This document shows positions 46,577 to 58,485 of a DNA stretch of 64,000 nucleotides, in pieces. Origin of the DNA: Bacteroides coprosuis DSM 18011 (GTDB lineage Bacteria > Bacteroidota > Bacteroidia > Bacteroidales > Bacteroidaceae); the NCBI GenBank assembly GCA_000212915.1, contig CM001167.1:860780-924779 (forward strand), in the 5' to 3' direction. The notes under the pieces were generated by a model. It searched no databases. It had not been told where the DNA came from and was given only the letters and a program-made list of their open reading frames with translations. A program made the position numbers and the translations under genes. Position 1 is the stretch's first letter. Every line of letters begins with the position of its first letter.

Positions 46577-48361
46577 ATGAAAAAAACGAAATTACTACTT
46601 TTTGCAATTGTGTCATTACTTAGTCTTACTTCTTACGGTAAACACAAGATTTTCAACTTAGAAGATTATGGTATTGTTCCTAACACTAAGGAAAATATAA
46701 CATTAAAGTTGAATAGTACTTTAGAAGAAATAAAAAAAGATCTTACTGAAAAGGATAAGGTTACTCTACAGTTTGCACCAGGTTCTTATCATTTTTATCC
46801 TGAAGAATCGCTATCAAAGACCTATTATATATCCAATCACGATCAAGATAATCCTAAAAAAGTAGGCTTAGCTCTTGAGCATTGGCATAATCTGACGGTT
46901 GATGGAGGGGGAGCTAATTTCATTTTTCATGGAACCATGTTACCTATTTCTCTTTTATATTCAGAAAACTGTAAGCTTAAAAACTTTACACTTGATTTTG
47001 AGAACCCACATATAGCACAAGTCATAATAGAATCTAACAAAGGAGAGGAAGGCATTGTCTTTAGACCATCTAAAGAGGTGTCGTGTCGAATAGCCGATAA
47101 TGGAAAGTTAGAAACCTATGGAGATGATTGGGTTATGCAACCTTTTACTGGCATTGCATTTGATCCTATAACAAGGCATATCTTATATAATACAAGTGAT
47201 CTTTATATGGATACCTCTGATATAACCGATTTGGAAGATGGTTCTTTTTATGCACCGAAGTGGATTGATAAAAGATTGGTTGATGGAACAGTAGTAGCAA
47301 TGCGTACTTGGTATCGTCCTGCCCCTGGCTTGTTTTTATCTCACAATATAAATACTCAGCTGGTAAATATAAAAGTTCATTATGCGCAAGGTATGGGATT
47401 ATTAGCTCAGATGTGTGAAAATATTACACTAGATGAGTTTTCCGTTTGCTTAAAAGGGGATCATGATTCTCGCTATTTTACAACCCAAGCTGATGCTACT
47501 CACTTTTCAAGTTGTAAAGGGAAAATTATTTCTAAGAACGGACTTTATGAGGGGATGATGGATGATGCTATTAATATTCATGGAACCTACTTAAAGGTTG
47601 TTAAGCGAGTGGATGACCATACACTGATTACGAAATATATGCACCCACAAGCCTGGGGTTTTGAGTGGGGAAGAGTATTGGATAAAGTACAGTTTGTCCG
47701 ATCTGAAACTATGGAATTAGTAGGAGAAGAAAATAGTATAACTTCTATTACTGCTTATGATCAAGATGAGATAGAGGGCGCTAAAGAATTTATGATTCGT
47801 TTCAAAAACAGTATTAATAAACAGATTCATGAGGGAGAGGGTTATGGTATTGAGAATCTAACATGGACCCCTCAAGTGATTTTTTCTCAAAATACGATCC
47901 GTAATAATAGAGCCCGCGGAGCTTTGTTTAGTACTCCTCAGAAGACAATCGTAGAAAATAATCTATTTGATCACACTTCAGGCACGGCTATTTTGCTTTG
48001 TGGAGATTGTAATGGATGGTATGAAACAGGAGCTTGTCGTGAAGTAATTATTAGAAAGAACCATTTTATTAATGCACTCACTAATATGTTTCAGTTTACG
48101 AATGCCATTATTTCTATTTATCCTGAAATTCCAAATTTAGAAAAACAAACTAAATACTTCCATGGGGGAGGTTATGGAGTTATACGGATAGAGGATAATA
48201 TTTTTGAGACCTTTGATGAACCCTTACTTTATGCAAAATCAGTTGAGGGTTTGGTATTTAAGAATAATCGAGTGATTAAAAATACTGACTTCACACCTTT
48301 TCATTGGAATAAGCAAAGGGTTTTCTTGGAAAGAGTTTCCAACGCTGAAATAGAAGATTAA
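46577..48361 (+). CDS. Alpha-1,3-galactosidase (GH110), secreted
   Basis: This is a glycoside hydrolase family 110 enzyme, an inverting exo-alpha-1,3-galactosidase known from Bacteroides acting on blood group B and linear alpha-Gal structures. The protein (594 residues from ATG 46577) has a signal peptide (MKKTKLLLFAIVSLLSLTSYG) and a right-handed beta-helix. Family blocks include YYISNHDQDNPKKVG, NFIFHGTMLP, LDFENPHIAQV and MMDDAINIHGTYL, whose Asp329-Asp330 pair probably belongs to the active site. GTG 46568 opens a longer frame but overlaps the promoter motif. It begins the polysaccharide utilisation locus on the plus strand. Confidence 0.87.
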   Translation: MKKTKLLLFAIVSLLSLTSYGKHKIFNLEDYGIVPNTKENITLKLNSTLEEIKKDLTEKDKVTLQFAPGSYHFYPEESLSKTYYISNHDQDNPKKVGLALEHWHNLTVDGGGANFIFHGTMLPISLLYSENCKLKNFTLDFENPHIAQVIIESNKGEEGIVFRPSKEVSCRIADNGKLETYGDDWVMQPFTGIAFDPITRHILYNTSDLYMDTSDITDLEDGSFYAPKWIDKRLVDGTVVAMRTWYRPAPGLFLSHNINTQLVNIKVHYAQGMGLLAQMCENITLDEFSVCLKGDHDSRYFTTQADATHFSSCKGKIISKNGLYEGMMDDAINIHGTYLKVVKRVDDHTLITKYMHPQAWGFEWGRVLDKVQFVRSETMELVGEENSITSITAYDQDEIEGAKEFMIRFKNSINKQIHEGEGYGIENLTWTPQVIFSQNTIRNNRARGALFSTPQKTIVENNLFDHTSGTAILLCGDCNGWYETGACREVIIRKNHFINALTNMFQFTNAIISIYPEIPNLEKQTKYFHGGGYGVIRIEDNIFETFDEPLLYAKSVEGLVFKNNRVIKNTDFTPFHWNKQRVFLERVSNAEIED

Positions 48362-48394
48362 TCTATTTTTAGAGTTAAAGACTAAAAATTTATG

Positions 48395-48448
48395 ACACCG
48401 ACATCGTATCATCTTAACACCGACATGATGATACGATGTCGGTGTCAT
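48395..48448 (+). repeat. Dispersed palindromic repeat, copy 3 (F-11-F-7-R, perfect long hairpin)
   Basis: The core ACACCGACAT occurs at 48395-48404 and, extended by G, at 48417-48427; the reverse complement ATGTCGGTGT is at 48436-48445. Spacers of 11 and 7 bases match the other two copies. The flanks extend the pairing so that 48392-48413 and 48427-48448 are perfect 22-bp inverted arms around a 13-base loop that holds the middle core. It begins 34 bases after the GH110 stop. Confidence 0.92.
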
Positions 48449-48574
48449 CGTTCCTTTTTGATTGTGTTTAAAATTGTATAATTTTCTTTTTTATGAGAAG
48501 AAGGTTATTCTAATTAGTTGTTCATTTTTTTTATTAAGTTGTAATAACAATAGTAACATCTGTTTAAATGTTCT

Positions 48575-48582
48575 TATATTTG
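48575..48582 (+). promoter_or_regulatory. Putative -7 promoter element for the PUL regulator
   Basis: TATATTTG matches the consensus and ends 30 bases before the ATG at 48613. Confidence 0.5.
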
Positions 48583-48612
48583 TTCTGAACCTTTATCTAA
48601 AACGACAAATAT

Positions 48613-50241
48613 ATGTTAGCTTTTAAAACACGTATGCTATTCGTATCTCTAATGATATGGCTTAGCCCTGCATTCGTTTTGGGAACTCCTATTAATATAG
48701 ATTCTATTTTAAATGAATCAAATAAGCTTTTGCATGAAAACCCCAAAGAAGCTTTGAGAAAGGCACATTTTATATTGAGTTCCAAAGATTCCATTGACGA
48801 TAAATTAACTCGAACTAAAGCTCTATTTATATATGCTAGAGCATCTAGTTTTTTGGGAGATTTTGATGTTGCTATTGAGGCTCTTTATGAAGCAGAACGT
48901 TTATGTCCTATAGATGAACCTCTTATTTTGGCACAAGTATATATGGAGATTTCTGATCTTTATTGTCGATTAAAAGATTATAGAAAAGCTTTTGAATACA
49001 ACGATGAAGCTCTAGCTGTATTTAAGGTGCATCAAGATTCTATAAGTATTGCCTCGTGCCATAATAATAGAGGAATAATTCATGCCAATCTAAATGAGTT
49101 TCAAACTGCAGAACAGTGTTTTAAAAATGCATTGGCAATTAATAAGAAGTTGGGTAATATAAAAGGAGTAGCTGCAAATCTCAACAATCTCTGTTTGTAC
49201 AAAGGAGATACAGAGGAGAAATTGGCTATGATTGATGAGTCTATAATTATCAATAAAAATTTAAATGCCAATTGGGGGTTATGTGAGAATTACAATAATA
49301 AAGGTAGGCAATTATTTTTTGCAGGGAGATATAAAGAAGCTCTAAAGGTTCTGCTTTATATAAAGGAAGAAATAGCAAAAATAGGCAGTAAAGAGTTAGA
49401 GTGTGATAATTATGAGTATTTATCTTGGGTGTATAATGCTATGGGGAACTATAAAGAAGCACATGATGCCTTAGAGAAACTATTTGTATTATCTCAAGAG
49501 TTACAGAATGATCAAAAGCTAAGAAGCGTAGAACGCAATATTTCAAATAAAAGATTGACTGAAAGCAAACGAGAAATGGAGTCTAAAGAACAAAAGCTTC
49601 AGATTGCGTTATTGAGACGTAATATTGCTATTCTTTTATTTTGTCTCTTATTGCTTACTTTTGTTGCCATTTTTATTCCTCGCTGGTATAAGAAGAGAAA
49701 AGATTTAGAGTTAATGACTGCTAACCTAAATTTAGAGAAATTTGAAAGAGAATTGGCCGAATTAAAAGTTCAGCAACAGAAACAAGACCTTAACTCTGCT
49801 CATGAGCATCTAGAGCGTGTTAATAAAGAGGCAACTACTTTTGCTATGTTTATTAAGAGTAGAAATGAATTGTTGTCTTCGATTCAACAGATGGTGAAAG
49901 ATGGGTATAAATTAAGTGGAGATAAGGTGAGGAATCATTTAAAGCAGATTAATATTTATATTCAGCAATCTCTGGCAGGAGATCAGACAGATAGTATGCT
50001 TATGGAAAGCATTGAAGACAGAAATATAGAATATCTGAATCGACTCCTAAAGAAACATCCCGATCTAACCCCTGGTGACAAAAAACTAGCTTTACTTTTA
50101 AGAGTAGATTTATCAACAAAAGATATTGCTTTGCTTTTAGGCTCTAATCCCAAGAGTGTCAATATGAGTAGGTATCGTTTGAGAAAATCCTTGAACTTAG
50201 ACAATGGAGACAACTTGATCGATTATTTGCAATCTATTTAA
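48613..50241 (+). CDS. Membrane-spanning TPR/HTH transcriptional regulator of the PUL
   Basis: The 542-residue protein has an N-terminal signal-like segment (to about 24) and a periplasmic region with several tetratricopeptide repeats (about 60-290, for example YRKAFEYNDEALAVF). One membrane helix lies near 338-358 (ILLFCLLLLTFVAIFI), followed by a cytoplasmic coiled coil and a C-terminal LuxR/GerE-like helix-turn-helix (about 489-540, around STKDIALLLGSNPKSVNMSRYRLRKSL). This layout fits a one-component sensor that reads a periplasmic cue and binds DNA directly. It lies immediately upstream of the SusC/SusD genes. It is neither a hybrid two-component system nor an anti-sigma factor. It may be related to SusR-type regulators, but I have not verified that. 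Confidence 0.83.
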   Translation: MLAFKTRMLFVSLMIWLSPAFVLGTPINIDSILNESNKLLHENPKEALRKAHFILSSKDSIDDKLTRTKALFIYARASSFLGDFDVAIEALYEAERLCPIDEPLILAQVYMEISDLYCRLKDYRKAFEYNDEALAVFKVHQDSISIASCHNNRGIIHANLNEFQTAEQCFKNALAINKKLGNIKGVAANLNNLCLYKGDTEEKLAMIDESIIINKNLNANWGLCENYNNKGRQLFFAGRYKEALKVLLYIKEEIAKIGSKELECDNYEYLSWVYNAMGNYKEAHDALEKLFVLSQELQNDQKLRSVERNISNKRLTESKREMESKEQKLQIALLRRNIAILLFCLLLLTFVAIFIPRWYKKRKDLELMTANLNLEKFERELAELKVQQQKQDLNSAHEHLERVNKEATTFAMFIKSRNELLSSIQQMVKDGYKLSGDKVRNHLKQINIYIQQSLAGDQTDSMLMESIEDRNIEYLNRLLKKHPDLTPGDKKLALLLRVDLSTKDIALLLGSNPKSVNMSRYRLRKSLNLDNGDNLIDYLQSI

Positions 50242-50506
50242 TTTAACGATTAAATTTGAATTTTATTTAAAGAGAATCGTAGGAAAATGCTTTAATCCAA
50301 TAAACTATAAATCATCATCTTTGTATATATGTGTATAAATATAATATATTGATTATTAGTGTTTTATAATTTTATGTGTAGATAAAAAATAGCCTTTTAT
50401 TGTTACAGTGTAGATATTTTACAACAAGATTGGGACCTAAATATTCTTGCTTTGTATTTATTTAGTTGCTAATAAAATTACTTTTATTAACCTTTAAGCA
50501 CATATT

Positions 50507-53500
50507 ATGAATAACAAAATGCTATTGAATAGTAACATAAGGTGGCTATTTCTTTGTGTTATGATTTTGATTCCTAGTGCACTGTTTGCACAAAATTTAA
50601 AATTGACAGGTACAATAGTAGATGATGGTGGCATTCCGATTATCGGGGCTAGTGTCTTAGAAAAAGGTACAACAAATGGTACAATCTCAGATGTGGATGG
50701 TCAGTTCACATTAGATGTAGGAGCGCAATCAACTCTTGTGGTTTCCTACATTGGTTATAAAACTCAAGAAATTTTAGTAAAAGGGAAGTCTAATATTAAT
50801 GTTACTCTAAAGGAGGATGCATTAATGTTAGATGAAACTATCGTTATTGGTTATGGTTCGATAAAGAAAAGTGATATGACTGGAGCTATTTCATCGGTAA
50901 ATGTAGATGAGCTGGCTAGTCGTGCTACTGTTAATCCAGGCGAAGCACTTCAAGGAAAAATTGCAGGTGTTAATATCCAAAAGGGAAATGGACTTGCAGG
51001 TTCTGGTGTTAGTATAAAAATTCGTGGTGTTAAGACTTTTGGCAGTAACGAGCCACTGTGTATTATTGATGGCTTTCCAGGCGATTTGAATAGTGTAAAT
51101 CCTCAAGATATTGAATCTATGGAGGTATTAAAAGATGGTGCAGCATCTGCTATTTACGGATCAGTGGCTGCCAATGGTGTTATTATTGTTACCACAAAAA
51201 ATGGTAAAAAAGGAGATGTAAAGATTGATTTTAGTACATTCTTAAGCGTAAAGAAGGTAGCCAAACAACTAAAAATGCTTAATGCATCGGAATATAAATC
51301 AATGCACAAGCAAATGTATGAGAATTGGAATGCATATGCCATTGCTACAGGTAAAGAGAATGAAGTAGTGGATTTTCCAACATATATTAATAAAGAATCT
51401 GATGTAGATACTGACTGGCAAGGCGCTATGCAACGTACAGGCATCCTTCAAAACTATATGGTTAGTGTAAGAGGGGGATCTGATCATGCTCAATACTCTA
51501 TATCTTATAATCGTGCAGATGAAAAAGGAATTTATCTAGGTAATAATTTTCGTCAAGATAATGCACGAGCAAAATTAAGATTAAGCAAATATATTTTTGA
51601 TATTGATGCTAATGTAGCTTTTAAAGTTACTGACTTTAAAAATCCTCAATATTCTTTGAAGGAGATGTATATGATTTCTCCATTAGTTCCTATTTACGAT
51701 GAATCTCGCGAATATGGGTATGGACTAACCGATTTTGATCAACTTCCTAATAATCGTAACGTAATGGCCGATCACCATTATAAAGATGCATGGTCTAAAG
51801 CTTATCATACGACAGCTAATGTAGGATTAACTATAAATATTACAGATTGGCTAAACTTTAAAACAAGTTATGCTTACAGAGGCGAACATTCGAGAAGTGG
51901 TACTCATACCCCTCCTTATGTTTCAGATACTCGTTCTCCTGTGAAATACCCTTCTAGTAGTTCAAGTACTGCATATTGGGACGAACAAATATTCGATAAT
52001 GTATTGAATTTTAATAAAGATTTTGGTCGTCATAGCATCAATGCAATGCTGGGTAGTTCGATAACAACAGAAAAATACAGATGGGAAGGAGTTAGTGTAG
52101 AGGGTAAAAAAACGGTATATAAGGTTCTTGAAGGAGAGTTAAACTCAAGTGATGAACCATCGGGATTCCTCGATCCTAGTTTCCCTACAATTGATGCTGG
52201 TGCAGGTGGGACTTTCTCTGGAGAAGGTAGTTTTTGGAAATACAATAGAGCTTCGTTCTTTGGTAGAATCAACTACAACTATGCTGATCGCTACTTAGCA
52301 CAAATAACCATGCGTTATGATGGTTCTTCTAAATTTGGTTCGGATGAACGTTGGGGTTCATTCCCTTCAGTTGCTTTGGGCTGGAGAATTTCTGAAGAAG
52401 CATTCTTTCCAAAAGATATTGCTTTGAATAATTTAAAATTAAGATTCAGCTGGGGACGTTTAGGTAATGAAAATGCTCTTGGTAAATATGATTTCTTAGC
52501 TCTAATTACCTCTTCAAATTGGTTGGGTTTAGGTTATGTAAAGGGTAATGGTGCAAACCCATGGCCAGCAAGTATTGCCACTGGTCTTGAAAATAGATCC
52601 TTAAAATGGGAAACAACCGATACAAAAAATATTGGTGTAGACTTTGGCTTTTTTAATAATAAGCTAAGTGGTGCCTTGAACTATTACCAGAATAATACAA
52701 AAGACTTATTGATAACAAAGGTATTACCTCCATCGGCAGGCTTAAATAGCCCTATTCTAAATGTAGGGGAGATAGAAAATAATGGATTTGAGTTCGAGTT
52801 AAATTGGAACGATAACATAGGCGACTTCAATTATAATGTAGGCTTTAATATGTTTACCACTCGTAACCGAGTAACTTCACTAGCAGATAAAGGTCAGGTT
52901 CTTTATGGAGAAGGTTTGAAGTATGGAGAAGAACATTTCCCTACTCAAACGAAAGTGGGTAAACCTATTGGTGCATTTTATCTTTATGAAGCCAATGGCA
53001 TTTTTAAATCTCAGGATGAGGTGGATGCTTATGTGAATGCGGATGGTAAAAAAATACAATCCAAAGCTGCTCCTGGTGATATTCGTTTTAGAGATGTAAA
53101 TGGAGATGGTACGATTAATGAAGATGATAAAGTGTATGCTGGTTCAGGGATACCTAAAGTAGAAGCTAATCTAAACTTAGGTGGTTCTTATAAAGGCTTC
53201 GATTTTTCTGTCGTTTTAGGAAGTGCATTTGGTCATAAGATTTACAATGCCAATAAATACTTTTATGAAGGAATGAATTCGAGTTCTAACTTTTTACATT
53301 CTTCATTAAATGCTTGGACTCCAGAGAATCCAAATACAAGTGTGCCTAGAGCTATCTTTCAAGATCCAAATGGTAACTTAAAAGAATCAACAAGGTTTTT
53401 AGAGAAAGGTGATTTTCTACGCTTACGTCAGCTACAGTTTGGATATACTCTACCAAAGGCTTTAACGATGAAAGCTTATATTGAACATCTGAGATTCTAT

Positions 53501-53644
53501 GTGAGTGGGGAAAATCTATTTACAATTACGGGCTATGATGGTATTGATCCTGAATTCTCTAGAGGCGTATTGAATACAGGTATAGATAGACATATCTATC
53601 CATTTACGCGTTCATTTACTGTTGGAGCTCAACTATCATTTTAA
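50507..53644 (+). CDS. SusC-like TonB-dependent outer-membrane transporter
   Basis: The 1045-residue protein imports glycan fragments across the outer membrane with energy from TonB. It has a signal peptide ending ALFAQ (residue 29), a carboxypeptidase-regulatory-like domain (about 32-105, GTIVDDGGIPIIGASVLEKGT start), a plug domain (about 115-235, with MTGAISSVN and the SusC signature around IYGSVAANGVIIVTTK), and a C-terminal 22-strand barrel ending RSFTVGAQLSF. No sigma-regulator signalling extension is present at the N-terminus, which matches control by the adjacent TPR/HTH protein. The SusD-like partner follows after 18 bases. Confidence 0.95.
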   Translation: MNNKMLLNSNIRWLFLCVMILIPSALFAQNLKLTGTIVDDGGIPIIGASVLEKGTTNGTISDVDGQFTLDVGAQSTLVVSYIGYKTQEILVKGKSNINVTLKEDALMLDETIVIGYGSIKKSDMTGAISSVNVDELASRATVNPGEALQGKIAGVNIQKGNGLAGSGVSIKIRGVKTFGSNEPLCIIDGFPGDLNSVNPQDIESMEVLKDGAASAIYGSVAANGVIIVTTKNGKKGDVKIDFSTFLSVKKVAKQLKMLNASEYKSMHKQMYENWNAYAIATGKENEVVDFPTYINKESDVDTDWQGAMQRTGILQNYMVSVRGGSDHAQYSISYNRADEKGIYLGNNFRQDNARAKLRLSKYIFDIDANVAFKVTDFKNPQYSLKEMYMISPLVPIYDESREYGYGLTDFDQLPNNRNVMADHHYKDAWSKAYHTTANVGLTINITDWLNFKTSYAYRGEHSRSGTHTPPYVSDTRSPVKYPSSSSSTAYWDEQIFDNVLNFNKDFGRHSINAMLGSSITTEKYRWEGVSVEGKKTVYKVLEGELNSSDEPSGFLDPSFPTIDAGAGGTFSGEGSFWKYNRASFFGRINYNYADRYLAQITMRYDGSSKFGSDERWGSFPSVALGWRISEEAFFPKDIALNNLKLRFSWGRLGNENALGKYDFLALITSSNWLGLGYVKGNGANPWPASIATGLENRSLKWETTDTKNIGVDFGFFNNKLSGALNYYQNNTKDLLITKVLPPSAGLNSPILNVGEIENNGFEFELNWNDNIGDFNYNVGFNMFTTRNRVTSLADKGQVLYGEGLKYGEEHFPTQTKVGKPIGAFYLYEANGIFKSQDEVDAYVNADGKKIQSKAAPGDIRFRDVNGDGTINEDDKVYAGSGIPKVEANLNLGGSYKGFDFSVVLGSAFGHKIYNANKYFYEGMNSSSNFLHSSLNAWTPENPNTSVPRAIFQDPNGNLKESTRFLEKGDFLRLRQLQFGYTLPKALTMKAYIEHLRFYVSGENLFTITGYDGIDPEFSRGVLNTGIDRHIYPFTRSFTVGAQLSF

Positions 53645-53662
53645 TTCTAAATTTTAATACTC

Positions 53663-55174
53663 ATGAAAAAGATTATATATATATGTGCTTTTATTTTGAC
53701 TGGAGCACTTGCATCATGTAATGATTTCTTGGAGCAATCTTCCCCAGATAAATTAACTTCTGATTCTTTTTGGAGAAATAAGGAAGATGCGGAAGCAGGG
53801 ATATCTGCAGTATATTCTCAGTTAGAATATGCTATTGATACATACGGGTTTGCTGAGGTAAAATGGCCAGTAGAAGCTTATCGAGAAGATATTGTAAAGT
53901 TGGGTAGTGATGCAATGAATTATCCAAACTGGGTGGAATTATCTACTTTTACTTATACTAATGGTAATTCTCAGTTTAGTAGTTATTGGTCTAATAATTA
54001 CAGAGGGGTTAGTTATGCTAATCAAGTGCTAGAAAAAGCAGTCACTATTCCAGAGGGAAATATTGATGAAAATTACCGTAAACAAGTTTTGAATGAGGCT
54101 CATTTCTTAAGAGCTTACTATAATTTAAAACTTATTTTAAATTGGGAACAAATTATCATTCGTGATAAGTATATCACTTCTCAGGCAGATATGAATAAAG
54201 CAATATCTCCACGTATTGATTCTTGGAACTTCATCGTAGAAGATTTGAAAAAAGCGACTGAATTGCCAGACAAATATGATGCTGATAACGTAGGTAGAGC
54301 AACAAGGGGTGCAGCTTATGCATATTTGGGACTTACATATCTGACAAGAGCGTATGAAGAGGCTGATCAAAAGCAAGATTATCTAAACAAAGCTGTTGAG
54401 GCTTTTAATAATGTGAAAGGATATGAATTAGTTGCTGATTTTCAAAGTATGTTCAAAGGAGAAAAGAAGAATTGTCCAGAATCTATTTTTGAACTGCAAT
54501 TTTCTATGAATGATGCAAGTGGTGCTTTCTACAAAAATGCACTACATAATTGGATTGCTTGCTCAGAGTTAGGTGGTTGGGATGAAATAATTCCAAGTGA
54601 TATTCTGATGACTACATTTAAGTCTGAAGGAAAAATAGCAAAAGATGGATTGTATGACAAACGTTTGTATCATTCAATCTATTTTGATGATGAATACTTT
54701 AATGATGGTTCTGGTAAAATATATGGATATGATTATCAGGAATTATTTAAGGAGAATAGGGGTAAGAGTGCTTTTCATAAATTCCTTCCTCCAACTTTAG
54801 AGCAAATGGAAGATTGGGCATCTGCTATTAATATTCCTTTAATGCGCTATGCTAATGTTTTATTAATGAAAGCTGAGGCTTTGAATGAACTAGGAAAAAC
54901 AGCAGAAGCTATTTCTTTGATTAATCAAGTTCGTGATGTTCATGGAAATATGCCTGCAATGAAAGGTTCATCCAAAGAAGATGTTAAAAAACAGATTGAA
55001 CATGAGAGAATTGTTGAATTCCCTCTTGAGAACTGGCGTTGGTATGATTTACGTCGTTGGGGTAAGTTGGAGCAAGCGATGAAAGATGCTGGTAGAACTA
55101 GTTTTGAATTATCAAAACACGCTTTTTATCCAATACCTTTAAGTGAAATTAATGCAAATGATTTAGTCAATTAA
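53663..55174 (+). CDS. SusD-like surface glycan-binding lipoprotein
   Basis: This is the lid partner of the SusC transporter, binding glycan at the cell surface. The 503-residue lipoprotein has a lipobox ALASC with Cys19 and the RagB/SusD domains: N-terminal SusD-like (DFLEQSSPDKLTSDSFW), tetratricopeptide-like helices (NEAHFLRAYYNLKL), and the C-terminal FPLENWRWYDLRRWGK that typifies the family. It is 18 bases downstream of susC and is followed by a terminator that may separate the transport genes from the enzymes. Confidence 0.95.
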   Translation: MKKIIYICAFILTGALASCNDFLEQSSPDKLTSDSFWRNKEDAEAGISAVYSQLEYAIDTYGFAEVKWPVEAYREDIVKLGSDAMNYPNWVELSTFTYTNGNSQFSSYWSNNYRGVSYANQVLEKAVTIPEGNIDENYRKQVLNEAHFLRAYYNLKLILNWEQIIIRDKYITSQADMNKAISPRIDSWNFIVEDLKKATELPDKYDADNVGRATRGAAYAYLGLTYLTRAYEEADQKQDYLNKAVEAFNNVKGYELVADFQSMFKGEKKNCPESIFELQFSMNDASGAFYKNALHNWIACSELGGWDEIIPSDILMTTFKSEGKIAKDGLYDKRLYHSIYFDDEYFNDGSGKIYGYDYQELFKENRGKSAFHKFLPPTLEQMEDWASAINIPLMRYANVLLMKAEALNELGKTAEAISLINQVRDVHGNMPAMKGSSKEDVKKQIEHERIVEFPLENWRWYDLRRWGKLEQAMKDAGRTSFELSKHAFYPIPLSEINANDLVN

Positions 55175-55192
55175 TTACTATACTATTATATC

Positions 55193-55240
55193 TCAGGAGA
55201 TGGGAATAGATTATTCAAAATCTCATCTCCTGATTTTTTT
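55193..55240 (+). terminator. Rho-independent terminator after the susD-like gene
   Basis: TCAGGAGAT (55193-55201) pairs with ATCTCCTGA (55225-55233), followed by seven T residues. It could attenuate read-through into the enzyme genes. Confidence 0.87.
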
Positions 55241-55289
55241 ATTGTGGCTGTTTGATTTAATCTATCTCTTGTTATGGAGTTAGTTTTAA

Positions 55290-58472
<3,183 letters not shown>

Positions 58473-58485
58473 AAAATCTCAAATT

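Noticed and set aside
48392-48448. Long hairpin as the simple terminator of the GH110 gene
   Set aside because: It is followed by a short T-run, so termination is possible. However, the same unit occurs at 23671 and 9555 without a T-tract and after separate terminators, so termination is not its general role.
50242-50506. Promoter upstream of the SusC-like gene (TTGCTTTG at 50447-50454)
   Set aside because: The first two bases of the -7 consensus do not fit, and the nearby TTGG is at the wrong distance. I could not support a specific promoter.
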